The notes under the pieces: model-generated
Databases searched by the model: none
Told to the model about the DNA's origin: nothing
The model's input: the letters and a program-made list of their open reading frames with translations, nothing else
NCBI GenBank assembly: GCA_026390575.1
Contig: JAPLFR010000006.1
Coordinates: 267,567-331,566 of the forward strand
From: Ignavibacteriales bacterium
Lineage (GTDB): Bacteria > Bacteroidota > Ignavibacteria > UBA10030
Direction: 5' to 3'
Length of the DNA stretch: 64,000 bases
In this document: positions 1 through 9,408 of the stretch, piece by piece
Layout of the letters: every line of letters starts with the position of its first letter
Position numbering within the stretch: position 1 is the stretch's first letter
Made by a program: the position numbers and the translations under genes

Positions 1-3000
1 CCCGGCGTGAGTGTATCTACTGCCGTTCTACTCGTAACAATTGCAACCTGCCAGCTCGCAACAAGGGAATCTGAACCAGGAGTTATTGGACTTAAGAAAA
101 TTATTTGATCTGCTAGAGTCCCGGATTTATTACTGGTGAATTTTCCTGCTCCACCTGTCCTATCTTGCTCTCTGAAAGCAAAATTGACTTTCTTATTCGT
201 CAGTGTATTAATGATTTTAAAGTTAACAGGTATAGCATTGAGTTTTTGAGATCCTCTTAGATAAAATTTTGATGTATCCACACCGATAGTATCAAAAATT
301 ATTTTAAAATCACCGGGAATTAATTTAACAGCTGCAGGTGGTAAGTAAAAATCCTTAAATTGATAACCTACAATTCCCGGATTATTCCATCCGGATCGGA
401 GTGTATCCATAGTCAATTCGGCTGGATTATTAACAAATGATAATCTGAAGCCATCCGTTAACGGTATTCCTTCGGCTCCTCCTGCTATTGGAGAATTCAA
501 TAATAATGTATCATTGGCCGTAACGTCATAAAGTGTGAAGCTCTTAGTCATACTTAATCTAATACTCGATAATGTATCTGCGAAAGTCACGCGATATGTA
601 TGATTGCCCTTAACTTGTTCCGGTATGATTATTTTATAATCGGGTGTTCCAGTTGTCGTATTGTCCGGCCCGCTGGTAAATCTCGAGTCTTTTATTTGCC
701 CGGGAACATAACCTGCCGAAGGCGCTTCCGGTCTAACAACCACAACATTTGTCCCTTTTTGAATATCACCGTTCTGTTGCACAGCAATAAATTTTGAGCA
801 TTCTGCTGGATCAATTTTTGCGCTAACATCCCCATGATCATAGGAGGTAACAGCATAATAATACGTTGTGCCGTTTGCTGCCGTCGTATCTACCCAAAAA
901 TGCTTTAGTCCTGTGTCGTTTCCGAGATAAAATTGTACGCCCTGTGTAGCGATTGGAGAAAAACCTTTGATGCCATTATTGAGATCAAATTGAGCAATTG
1001 GTTTGCGGAAAATAATCCCGCCATAACCGTCAGTAATAGGATCGCAATCATTCCAGCCCGGATCGGTCGAGCGATAAATTTTATATCCCTCAAAATCAAG
1101 CCCTCCGGAATCACTGCTAACCTTATCTACCGATAATTCTGCACCATTATCCCAAGTGAGTGTCACTTTATGATCACCGGCAACCGCTTTTACAATTGGA
1201 ATATCCGGAGATTTGGCAAAATTATAATTGAGGTCATACGCTTTCTCAACATTATATTTCGTCCTGTATAACTGTGCAGTATCTTTGCCTGTTATGCCAG
1301 CATCCGCGGCAATAAAGCCTAATGAAAACCTTTCAGTACTATTCGGAAGTAATGGGAAGTATCCGGATCCATAACTTAATTCAACATTACCGACGGGAGA
1401 TGTAATAAATGAACCCGGTGTAAAAATTTGCCACATCTTTGCATCATCATATTGATTGTAGTCATTTCCAAATGGATAAAGATCGAAGCTCGTTAATCCG
1501 ATCATATCGCTTTCATTTATATCAGTCTTATCGAAATGCGGTTCTCCTTCCGTGGGAAATCCATCTCCTTCACCTTTATCCGGACCAGGATAGTCACGAT
1601 CAGTCGGACCCAAACCATCAGCACCAACATCATCTGTAAGTCGATTCCAGTCGCCATTATTATCAATTCCATCATCTCGCCGCTCATCTATTAAAAGATT
1701 ATTTTTTCCATCGCCTGTTATGTAATCAATATATTTATGGCCTAAATAAAAATAATTTGTGACCCCATTGAGTGTAATTCCTCGGCTTTCGTCAATGACA
1801 CCGTTAAGATTATCATCAAATAAATTATCTCCTACTTCCTCCAGTGTAGCCCCTGCCCAAAATTTATTGATGGTACCGCCGAAGTATACAGTAAGTGTAT
1901 CTGTTGATGCTTTCCCTAGTTTCGCAAGAGTATCTGCAAGTGTGGTAACAATACGTCTATAGTGAGGATCATTATAATCTATTAAAACTATTTGTTCATT
2001 AGCGGTAAGAACTTTCTTAAACATACCTAAATTAATTGTCGGTCCAGGACCATTTTTTCCGTCATTATCGTTATCAATACCATCATATGGATCTCCGGGG
2101 CTCTCTAAAAAACAGGCTCCGAAAACTCCTGTATAACCGGGTCCCCATCCGACTGCTCCTATGCCGTTATCATCCCAAGACCATGCGAGATTATTTGCTA
2201 TGTCATAACTCGCGCCGTCACCGGCATCGCTTCCCTGTCTTGTGTCGCCAATATTATTTCCGATTTTATAACCGAATACAACTTTATTATGCTGATATGT
2301 GCCGATGTTTTTGAAATCGGTAATTACAAAAAGAGCATCTTGAACAAGACCCTTTGACCATTGCAAACCTCTCACATACATACGTATTCCCAACCCGCCT
2401 CTTGCTACATCATTTGTATCCGCTCTGAATGCGGGAAATTCCTGCTTGGCATAATCATCTGCAACAAAGTAACTTTCTTCGTCTGCATTATATTTATTTC
2501 TGCCAAAATAACCGTTCCATTCTCCTGCCCAGCCACTGGGTTCATAAAGAAGATTTGAAGGATCGGCTATATCTGGCCAGAAAGGAGGCCACGAATCCTC
2601 CCATTGTTTTCCTCCTTTTCCCATAGCAACTTTATCCGATTGCGGATTTGCAAAACCCGGAAGCGGCAGGAAAGTCCACCAACTGCCGGTAGCCTGATCG
2701 GGTCCTTTATCCCCGGTTGCCGATTGATAGTTTGCGGATTTCACAGTTGACTGAATATGGCGCATTTGCCCCCTATTCGTGAGAAATTTCTTTCCGACGG
2801 GATCGTAGTTATCATAGACTTCTGACAAGATGAATGTATTTCCATCGAGCAAGTAAAAATGGCCTGAGTTAATAGGCCATTCGCCTCCCCACTGTTCCGG
2901 TTTATTTGTTTGCCCACCCCATGTTCCATCGTTAAAGAAAGTAGTCCGAAATTGATTCCCTGCATGAAGGCCCATTCTATATTCGCTATCTGTTCCATGA

Positions 3001-3089
3001 AGATTTGCCATTTGGCTAAATAATGTTGCCGGAAATATTCCTATAAGGGCAACAATTGCTGCTATTTTTAGATAAGTAAGCTTTTTCAT
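1..3089 (-). CDS. giant secreted/surface protein, C-terminus beyond window edge
   Basis: The open frame runs from an ATG at 3089, preceded by a good ribosome site (AGGAGAT), through the left edge, so at least 1029 residues are present and the C-terminus is missing. It starts with a signal peptide (KKLTYLKIAAIVALIGIF, cleavage near LFSQ). The middle holds Asp/Asn-rich loops of the DGIDNDNDG type (coding around 2050-2090) and a second cluster around 1560-1700. These resemble thrombospondin-type-3 calcium loops. A fibronectin-III-like stretch (IPIVKAVAGDHKVTLTW) lies near 1150-1200. It begins 19 nt after the stop of the upstream TonB receptor, so the two are probably co-transcribed. Its N-terminal pattern (NDG, then W-GE-P) resembles the T9SS-sorted protein at 9409-12789, so I infer an exported surface protein. 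A T9SS C-terminal domain would be expected beyond the edge but is not visible. Function unknown. Confidence 0.85.
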   Translation of the reverse strand, partial: MKKLTYLKIAAIVALIGIFPATLFSQMANLHGTDSEYRMGLHAGNQFRTTFFNDGTWGGQTNKPEQWGGEWPINSGHFYLLDGNTFILSEVYDNYDPVGKKFLTNRGQMRHIQSTVKSANYQSATGDKGPDQATGSWWTFLPLPGFANPQSDKVAMGKGGKQWEDSWPPFWPDIADPSNLLYEPSGWAGEWNGYFGRNKYNADEESYFVADDYAKQEFPAFRADTNDVARGGLGIRMYVRGLQWSKGLVQDALFVITDFKNIGTYQHNKVVFGYKIGNNIGDTRQGSDAGDGASYDIANNLAWSWDDNGIGAVGWGPGYTGVFGACFLESPGDPYDGIDNDNDGKNGPGPTINLGMFKKVLTANEQIVLIDYNDPHYRRIVTTLADTLAKLGKASTDTLTVYFGGTINKFWAGATLEEVGDNLFDDNLNGVIDESRGITLNGVTNYFYLGHKYIDYITGDGKNNLLIDERRDDGIDNNGDWNRLTDDVGADGLGPTDRDYPGPDKGEGDGFPTEGEPHFDKTDINESDMIGLTSFDLYPFGNDYNQYDDAKMWQIFTPGSFITSPVGNVELSYGSGYFPLLPNSTERFSLGFIAADAGITGKDTAQLYRTKYNVEKAYDLNYNFAKSPDIPIVKAVAGDHKVTLTWDNGAELSVDKVSSDSGGLDFEGYKIYRSTDPGWNDCDPITDGYGGIIFRKPIAQFDLNNGIKGFSPIATQGVQFYLGNDTGLKHFWVDTTAANGTTYYYAVTSYDHGDVSAKIDPAECSKFIAVQQNGDIQKGTNVVVVRPEAPSAGYVPGQIKDSRFTSGPDNTTTGTPDYKIIIPEQVKGNHTYRVTFADTLSSIRLSMTKSFTLYDVTANDTLLLNSPIAGGAEGIPLTDGFRLSFVNNPAELTMDTLRSGWNNPGIVGYQFKDFYLPPAAVKLIPGDFKIIFDTIGVDTSKFYLRGSQKLNAIPVNFKIINTLTNKKVNFAFREQDRTGGAGKFTSNKSGTLADQIIFLSPITPGSDSLVASWQVAIVTSRTAVDTLTP

Positions 3090-3108
3090 CCTCTATATCT
3101 CCTAATGT

Positions 3109-6090
3109 TTAATTAAAACCAAGCGCCAGCCCGACCTGAACTTGACGAGGCGCTGTATAATAGCTCGGTTGGTTGACAAAATCTTCAACTGTGCTCACTC
3201 TAATGTTATTATATGATTTCGCCGCCGGTTGACTTTGGGTTGTGTAATCGGGACTTCCAGTATCAGTATAGACGTTGGTTGCATCTCTCTGGTCAAGCAA
3301 GTTGTAAACATTGAGAAATACCTGCAGACTGACTTTTGAAAACAAGCGGATAGATTTACTGATAGATAAATCGATTAATTTCTGAGCCGGGAGGCGTTCG
3401 CTGTTAATAACAAACCCATTCCCTAAAGCCGAACCTTCAGCACCTTGCGGCGCAGTCGGAGTGTACGGCAATCCAGTCCAATATCTCCCGATCAATGAAA
3501 ATATCCAATCAGATATTCCATAAATGACCTGTACATTAGCTGTATGCTTCTGGTCAAAACCGAGGGGAAGAAGCGATAATACAGGTGCTCGATTTGCTGT
3601 TAGATCGTTGTAGGCATCAATTGCATCTGAATATGTTCCCTCTGCAGATTGATACGTATAATCTGCCCTAAATGAAAAGTTGTCACTAAATCGTTTTTCA
3701 ATCTTTATTGTAATTCCTTTTACATTTTCATAATCCTTGTTTTCATATTTGGAATAAGTAGAACCCTTTACTTCTTTAGTCTCACTAGATTTCAGAAGAA
3801 TTGCAGGACTTGTCCCAACCCATCCGCGAACATCTCTATAAAACAGAGTCGCATCAACGCTGATGACATCAGAAAATTGCTGTTGTAAACCTATTTCGTA
3901 CATTGTTGTTTTTTGAGGTTCGAGATCTGCATTTCCCATCACTACTGTGCCTGAGCTGCTTGTAACTTTGAAGTCCGGATCGACATAGAGATATTGGAAT
4001 TGCGGGATTTGAGAAAAATGACCGTACGAAAAATGCAGAATTCCGCGATCTGTAATAGGGAACGAAAATCCCAGCCGTGGACTTAAAGCCATTTTTGCAT
4101 CAACTTTTTTCTGCATAAAAGCTCTTCGTTCATCGGGAGTATATTTTCGAATGATATTATTTGTCAATAATGAATCGATATATTTATCTTGGGTGCCATG
4201 ATAACCAGTCGGCATAGGAGTCCAATTCGCATATATATGTTCATTTTTGAATGGATTATAAATATTTGGATCGCTCGGATCCGAAGGTACGACTGAGTTG
4301 GCATCAAAATAATCGAATCGTAAACCGACATTTAGAATAATATCTTTAAATTCTATTTTATCCTGTGTGTAGAATGAAAACTCTTTCGGATCACGAACAT
4401 AATCATTGCGATTTAAACTACTCACATCGGGAATTGCAGGTTCGAACGGTACTATGACATTCCCTGCATTATCCGTTTTTGCTGTAATTGTGTAATTGTG
4501 GAGTTCTAATTCATGAAGCCGTGCTTCTCCTCCGATTTTAAGTTCATTTGATTTGTTTAGCTGGCTTGTAAGATCAAATTTTCCAGCCCAATATGCGGTA
4601 CTGCGATTAGAATGGTTAGGATCCATTCCCTTTGCAACGAAGCTATATTGCGTAGGTTGACCGAGTGTATTGGGATCTATATAGCCTTCAGGACCATTAG
4701 GATCTGGGACATAGCCATATACTATCCCACTTGAATTTGAATCTATCCTCTGATATAAATAATTATTCTTTAAGGTCGGATCTTCATACTTATACTGTTC
4801 TGTTTTCGAAAAGTATCTGCTTGCTCGAATCTCATAGAATGTATTTGAGGAAAGAACATGATTTAACGTAAAAGTTTGAGTGAGTCCATTAATGAAATTT
4901 TGCGGAAGACCATACGGATCGTATTTATAATCATGCGATGTAATATTATTGTTAAAATAATTTCTTTCCTGTTCAGTTTTATTCCAGAACACACCGTAAC
5001 CCAATTTTATTGTGTTGGTCAGGAAATAATTCAATTTCCCCTGCACGGAAGTTGATTTATTGGGATTCATCGCAACAATAGACCCGTCTCCCCGTGTGCC
5101 GTTAGGTTTGAACCAATTTACACCATAATAATATCCTTCATCATAAAAATATCTTCCTAAAACAAAGAATCGGACGGCACTTAATATAGGAATCGGACCG
5201 CTCAGGTTAAACTCACCATTATAGATCGGATTAATACTTTTCAGGGGATTCGCCCTCTCACTATTTACAATTTTTGTGCCGCCAGTATTGGGATCTATGA
5301 CAGTAGTAGGATCTTTGTACATATTGAACCGGTCGTCGCTGCTGATATAATCGCCGCCATACACTTTTATTTGACCTGAATATTTTTCTTCGCCTTCTTT
5401 AGTTATAGTATTAACGATGCCGGACATTGCCTGTCCATATTCTGCATTGAACGTTCCGCTAATAACCTGAAGCTCTTGAACCGCTGCATTCTCAACTCGT
5501 ACGCCGTTTGATCCGTTGTACACATCTGTTGTTGAAATACCGTCCACCCAGTAGGATACTTCTCCTGCTCTCCCTCCGCGAATATGAAGACTGCCTCTGG
5601 CTTCGACAATACCAGCATCCAATCGCAAGACATCTGAAATTGTCTGGACAGGCAAATTCCTTATTTGATCAGCATCAACTGTGGAAAGAGAACCCGTATT
5701 ATCTTTTAATACAAGGGGTCTCTCAGCCATTATCGTTGCACCTTCGACCTCAATAGCTGACAATTGTAACTTCACATCAATCGATGTAGTCAAATCAACG
5801 CTTACATGAACAGATTGAATTTGCACTTGTTTATATCCTATGAATGAAACATTCAAGGTATATTCACCGGGAGGGATATTCAGGATAACATATCTGCCCT
5901 CTATATCGGTTGTTGTACCGAGGCTTGTACCTTTGAGAACGACATTCGCACCGATTAAGGCTTCACCTATTGTCGCATCCGTTACGACACCACTTATTTT
6001 GCCGGTAGTACCGGCATAGAGTGCGCTCACAAAAACCATACATCCCAGTAGTGTCAATAAAAAAAATTGTCTTTTCACATTCATATTCAT
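3109..6090 (-). CDS. TonB-dependent receptor with carboxypeptidase-regulatory N-terminal domain
   Basis: A 993-residue outer-membrane receptor predicted to import a ligand across the outer membrane using TonB energy. A signal peptide ends near ALYAG (residue 26). Residues about 30-110 form a CarboxypepD_reg-like beta-sandwich (GKISGVVTDA, GEALIGANVVLKGT, GYKQVQIQ). A plug domain follows (about 125-235, with LHIRGGRAGEVSYWVDGI), and the rest is a beta-barrel rich in aromatic strands, ending VQVGLALGFN. The start at 6090 has AAAGG just upstream. It lies 70 nt after the PpiC-like gene and 19 nt before the giant secreted protein, suggesting a three-gene unit. No SusD homologue is adjacent, so it is not a classical polysaccharide locus. 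Ligand unknown. Confidence 0.93.
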   Translation of the reverse strand: MNMNVKRQFFLLTLLGCMVFVSALYAGTTGKISGVVTDATIGEALIGANVVLKGTSLGTTTDIEGRYVILNIPPGEYTLNVSFIGYKQVQIQSVHVSVDLTTSIDVKLQLSAIEVEGATIMAERPLVLKDNTGSLSTVDADQIRNLPVQTISDVLRLDAGIVEARGSLHIRGGRAGEVSYWVDGISTTDVYNGSNGVRVENAAVQELQVISGTFNAEYGQAMSGIVNTITKEGEEKYSGQIKVYGGDYISSDDRFNMYKDPTTVIDPNTGGTKIVNSERANPLKSINPIYNGEFNLSGPIPILSAVRFFVLGRYFYDEGYYYGVNWFKPNGTRGDGSIVAMNPNKSTSVQGKLNYFLTNTIKLGYGVFWNKTEQERNYFNNNITSHDYKYDPYGLPQNFINGLTQTFTLNHVLSSNTFYEIRASRYFSKTEQYKYEDPTLKNNYLYQRIDSNSSGIVYGYVPDPNGPEGYIDPNTLGQPTQYSFVAKGMDPNHSNRSTAYWAGKFDLTSQLNKSNELKIGGEARLHELELHNYTITAKTDNAGNVIVPFEPAIPDVSSLNRNDYVRDPKEFSFYTQDKIEFKDIILNVGLRFDYFDANSVVPSDPSDPNIYNPFKNEHIYANWTPMPTGYHGTQDKYIDSLLTNNIIRKYTPDERRAFMQKKVDAKMALSPRLGFSFPITDRGILHFSYGHFSQIPQFQYLYVDPDFKVTSSSGTVVMGNADLEPQKTTMYEIGLQQQFSDVISVDATLFYRDVRGWVGTSPAILLKSSETKEVKGSTYSKYENKDYENVKGITIKIEKRFSDNFSFRADYTYQSAEGTYSDAIDAYNDLTANRAPVLSLLPLGFDQKHTANVQVIYGISDWIFSLIGRYWTGLPYTPTAPQGAEGSALGNGFVINSERLPAQKLIDLSISKSIRLFSKVSLQVFLNVYNLLDQRDATNVYTDTGSPDYTTQSQPAAKSYNNIRVSTVEDFVNQPSYYTAPRQVQVGLALGFN

Positions 6091-6160
6091 TGCCTTTCAT
6101 ATTATGAATTTAATGGATAAAGAGATTTGTGATTTCTTTCAATATTCATGTTTCACTTAT

Positions 6161-7636
6161 TCATTCTTTTTGAATAATAAAATCAAAAGTCTTTGAATAT
6201 ACAAATGTTGGGAAATTGGGCACGATATTGGGGTACGGCATCCCAGGCTTTAGAGCTACCATATCTATTTTCGTTAACGGAATATTCTGGAAAGCAGCGA
6301 CATTTACGTTCACCGAACTTTTGTATTTTTTTTGCAAATCACTTACATATGATTCCCAGTATTTTAAAATTTCAAGCGCATCATTTTCCATAATGCGCCC
6401 CTTTTTTATTGCGGCCTCAATCACATTCTTTTGCTGGTCATTTGCGACAAATGCATCTTTCCACATCTCTACTGTCCGCGCAACATCTTCCTCTTTGTCT
6501 AATGACTTTTTATAGGCTTCCCGAGTGAGGCAATGATCTTTCATTATATCAACAACAGCTAATTTGAATTGTTCGTTGAAATTTATAGTATCGAGATGTG
6601 TCGTTCTGAATAGAAATGGATGTGACATTAATTCATCCCTAAAATCACCTACTGTCCATGTCCTGTTTTCGAATGTAAAAAAAGGCGCTGAAAGATCCAG
6701 ACCGCTCGCTTTGAAGGGTATTTCCGATATCCCGTTCTCTGCAAGAGTTTTTTTATTTTGTTCGGATAAATATTTATCCCTTGCCCAATGGGCTAATTGA
6801 ATGAATGTTTTGCCATTGAATTCAATCTTCTTCCCACGCATTATCTTCGATTGATACGATTGCCACACCTTTGACGCTAATATGCGATGTTCTTTTTCCT
6901 GGACGATACTCCATTGTTCCTGCTGATCTATTTCACCGATCAACGGGTACGTAGTCCAATTTAATACTTTCATTACAAGATACTCACCGTTGCTGAGTTC
7001 GATTGGCCCTACTACTTCACCGACATGCAGCGGTTTTGAGTACAACGCTTCATGAATTGCATCATCGTCAGGATCTTTATAGTTGACCTTTCGCACCGGT
7101 TGATTACCTACAACCTCGGAGAGATCCTTGAAAATATTATCTATTTTTTCCGAAGCAGAATCTATTACAGTTTTTATTCTTTGCGCCATATTCTTATGCA
7201 TTCGGTAAAATTCAAGTTCATACTCACGCTTAGACAGTGTGTAAGTACTTTTTATCTTGCTGTTATCTACAGCTGTTTTATTATAAGCGACATTGCGGTA
7301 GAGTAATTCCCGCATCGTCTGTTCTTTTATACCCTTCAACCGAGCTTGAAAACCAAGATGAGATGCAAGTGGATAGTTCTTACCTGCTTCCAATGCAAGA
7401 ATTTTTTCTATTATTAAATTATTTAAGGTTATAGTTTTGTCTTTATAATTAACCGGCCTCACAGTAAACTCACTACGTGCTTTAAATTCTGCAATGGTAA
7501 TGGTTTTATTCCCTATTGTTGCAAGTATATTTTTATTTGCCTGAGCCTTTGCAATACATATTGTCGAACAAAGAATAAGGATTACTAACAATACTTGCAT
7601 TAGGTGCTTTAAGGTATAGAGTAGATTCTTTATCAT
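6161..7636 (-). CDS. SurA/PpiC-like periplasmic peptidyl-prolyl isomerase or chaperone
   Basis: A 491-residue exported protein. A hydrophobic leader (about residues 10-32, ending AKAQA) is followed by a SurA_N-like helical segment (NKTITIAEFKARSEF, LNNLIIEKILALEAGK). A parvulin-like region follows (about 140-240, with DDDAIHEALYSKPLHVGEVV and ELSNGEYLVMKV). The C-terminal half has more helical segments typical of multi-domain PpiC proteins. The parvulin region is only weakly conserved, so chaperone activity is as likely as isomerase activity. Placement directly before a TonB receptor and a giant secreted protein suggests help with outer-membrane or secreted-protein folding; this is inference from context. 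Confidence 0.7.
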   Translation of the reverse strand: MIKNLLYTLKHLMQVLLVILILCSTICIAKAQANKNILATIGNKTITIAEFKARSEFTVRPVNYKDKTITLNNLIIEKILALEAGKNYPLASHLGFQARLKGIKEQTMRELLYRNVAYNKTAVDNSKIKSTYTLSKREYELEFYRMHKNMAQRIKTVIDSASEKIDNIFKDLSEVVGNQPVRKVNYKDPDDDAIHEALYSKPLHVGEVVGPIELSNGEYLVMKVLNWTTYPLIGEIDQQEQWSIVQEKEHRILASKVWQSYQSKIMRGKKIEFNGKTFIQLAHWARDKYLSEQNKKTLAENGISEIPFKASGLDLSAPFFTFENRTWTVGDFRDELMSHPFLFRTTHLDTINFNEQFKLAVVDIMKDHCLTREAYKKSLDKEEDVARTVEMWKDAFVANDQQKNVIEAAIKKGRIMENDALEILKYWESYVSDLQKKYKSSVNVNVAAFQNIPLTKIDMVALKPGMPYPNIVPNFPTFVYSKTFDFIIQKE

Positions 7637-8178
7637 GACAAATTGGATGTTTTATTTTTCATCGACTATAAAAACATATTGCTGAAATATAAATTGAAAA
7701 TGGAAAGTAAAAGTCGAGTAACAAGCGATTTGTCGGCCGGCTTGATTAATAACTTGCTACTCCTCAAAGTCCATGGTGAGAAAAAGAATAACGATTTCAA
7801 TTATCGTAATGCGATTTCGAAGGGATCACTGACATCCTCAATGACTTCTTAGAGAATACGTCCAACAATAATTGACCCGTTTCAATAATAGATAAGATGC
7901 CTTGAAAAGGCAAGGAAAAAAAGCGAGAAAAAGAATTTCTTTTTCATCAATTTCAATACAAGTAACCGAATCAAATGAAATTTATTGATGCTTCCATCGA
8001 CGACCTTTTTGAACCGTTTCTGACCACACGTTTTTTTGAATGTCCCTTATGTTCCAAAAATATCCCATTTCCCATCGCCTTCTTTCACAAGAAAAAGTGT
8101 AGAAAGAATTGATCGATTGGAAATTATATTAGCCTTCACTCTTTACTTCAGGGAAAAATCAGTAATTATGATAAAAGG

Positions 8179-8267
8179 GTAATCTTCGGAGTTGCGGTAG
8201 TACCAGGATTCTATCCCGATTGAAAAACATCGGGATAAATTGGGGCACATAGGAGGGAAGATTTTAC
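8179..8267. other. possible structured RNA or palindromic repeat element
   Basis: An outer arm GTAATCTTC (8179-8187) can pair imperfectly with GAAGATTTTAC (8257-8267). Inside it are a small GGTAGTACC hairpin and a perfect 9-bp arm, TATCCCGAT (8212-8220) with ATCGGGATA (8229-8237), closing an 8-nt loop. The element may be transcribed from either strand. It could also be a dispersed intergenic repeat; other copies could not be searched for. Confidence 0.35.
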
Positions 8268-8281
8268 GTTGCAGAAAAAAT

Positions 8282-8318
8282 AAAAACCGTCAGCACGTAT
8301 TTTGCACTGGCGGTTTTT
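8282..8318 (-). terminator. bidirectional-type intrinsic terminator after the porV-like gene
   Basis: AAAAACCGTCAG (8282-8293) and CTGGCGGTTTTT (8307-8318) form a 12-bp stem with one G/T-type mismatch and a 13-nt loop. A and T runs lie at the two ends. It sits 22 nt beyond the stop of the PorV-like gene and can end that operon. Confidence 0.8.
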
Positions 8319-8340
8319 ATTCCTTACCTCTTTTGGGAAC

Positions 8341-9372
8341 TTAGAATTCTATATGAACATCAATCAGATGGTTGGCATCAAAGTATTGGACAGGTACGTA
8401 TGCATAATCAATTCCAATCGGAATACCTGCATACTCCTGTAAATCAATTCCTATGCCAAGTGTAGCATTTTGGAAGATGGATTTCGTTCCAAACATATTC
8501 GTGCTATAGAGGTATCCGCCGCGAAGGAAGAGCGATTTCAAGAACGAAATCTCTGCACCCACCCGATATTTGTCAATCCCGTAGTTGTCATTTTCAAAGG
8601 CCGCGGAAAGCAGCACACCGTTCTTATCAGTGAGCATCATAGTATATCCCAACCCAATCTGGATAATGGTCGGCATTTGATAACTTGCCGCCTCCACTTT
8701 GTACTGAGTCAATCCTCGATGTGAGGTTGGATCATCCGCAGCAACCCATAATCCAGAACCGCCATATTGCATTGCAGTTCCGATATTCTTGACACAGACA
8801 CCTATACTCAGTCCCTGCAGCCCGGCAAGATTTTGATATTGCACGCCTACATCCATTGCAATACCCGAGGAGCTGACCCTCGCAAAGCTTTCATTGACAA
8901 TATTCATCGTAACACCAATACCGACATTTTCAGTAAGCAGTTTTGAATATGTCAATCCTAAAGTAAAAAAGGTTGGTGAAAATACTTCCCCGGTACCTTC
9001 CGTTTGATCTTCTGTCGTGACATCAATATCACCAAAACTAAATGTTCTTAACGTCAATCCAAGCGATCCCAGACCGGAAAATTTTGTACCAAGCGCGAGA
9101 TAATTAACACCGATTTCACCTATGTACGATCTATAAGCAAATAATGCGCTTGTGCCTGATCCAAAATCCAAGCCGGCCGGATTCCAATATATCGCGTTTA
9201 CTCCAGTCACCGTTGAAATAGAAGCTCCAGACACAGCCACCTCTTTTGCACCAAGCGGAATGAGGAGTTCAGGTGCCGCTGACGTTCCCGCTCTATCTTG
9301 TGCTTTGACTGCCGAAGGAACTGCAAACAATGCGGTTACCATGAGCACAGCAATGATTAATCTTATTTTCAT
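8341..9372 (-). CDS. PorV/PorQ-family outer-membrane beta-barrel protein
   Basis: A 343-residue barrel protein with a signal peptide (cleavage near VKAQD). The N-terminal signature GAKEVAVSGASIST followed by NAIYWNPAGL is typical of the UPF0164/PorV-PorQ group, FadL-related barrels that shuttle or anchor T9SS cargo at the outer membrane. Alternating strands continue to a C-terminal Phe (DVHIEF), as expected of outer-membrane proteins. The start has AAGGAG 7 nt upstream. It is the last gene of a unit whose preceding gene encodes a T9SS-sorted protein (36-nt gap), which supports a role in handling that cargo. The specific role is inferred. Confidence 0.88.
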   Translation of the reverse strand: MKIRLIIAVLMVTALFAVPSAVKAQDRAGTSAAPELLIPLGAKEVAVSGASISTVTGVNAIYWNPAGLDFGSGTSALFAYRSYIGEIGVNYLALGTKFSGLGSLGLTLRTFSFGDIDVTTEDQTEGTGEVFSPTFFTLGLTYSKLLTENVGIGVTMNIVNESFARVSSSGIAMDVGVQYQNLAGLQGLSIGVCVKNIGTAMQYGGSGLWVAADDPTSHRGLTQYKVEAASYQMPTIIQIGLGYTMMLTDKNGVLLSAAFENDNYGIDKYRVGAEISFLKSLFLRGGYLYSTNMFGTKSIFQNATLGIGIDLQEYAGIPIGIDYAYVPVQYFDANHLIDVHIEF

Positions 9373-9408
9373 AACTCACTCCTTGATAATTGTGGAGACA
9401 CTTCATTC

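Larger units (their letters stand above)
7637..8340. other. intergenic region without a convincing gene
   Basis: About 700 bases between the PpiC-like gene and the PorV-like gene. Short frames exist, such as 7643-7852 and 7975-8112 on plus; the latter contains a CPLC motif. They lack ribosome sites and recognisable similarity. The right part holds a possible folded element (8179-8267) and a terminator (8282-8318), listed separately. Confidence 0.6.

Noticed and set aside
7643..7852. 69-codon plus-strand frame after the PpiC-like gene
   Set aside because: No ribosome site and low-complexity composition; treated as non-coding.
7975..8112. 45-residue plus-strand frame with a CPLC motif
   Set aside because: No ribosome site, no recognisable family and no neighbour support; a chance frame cannot be excluded.
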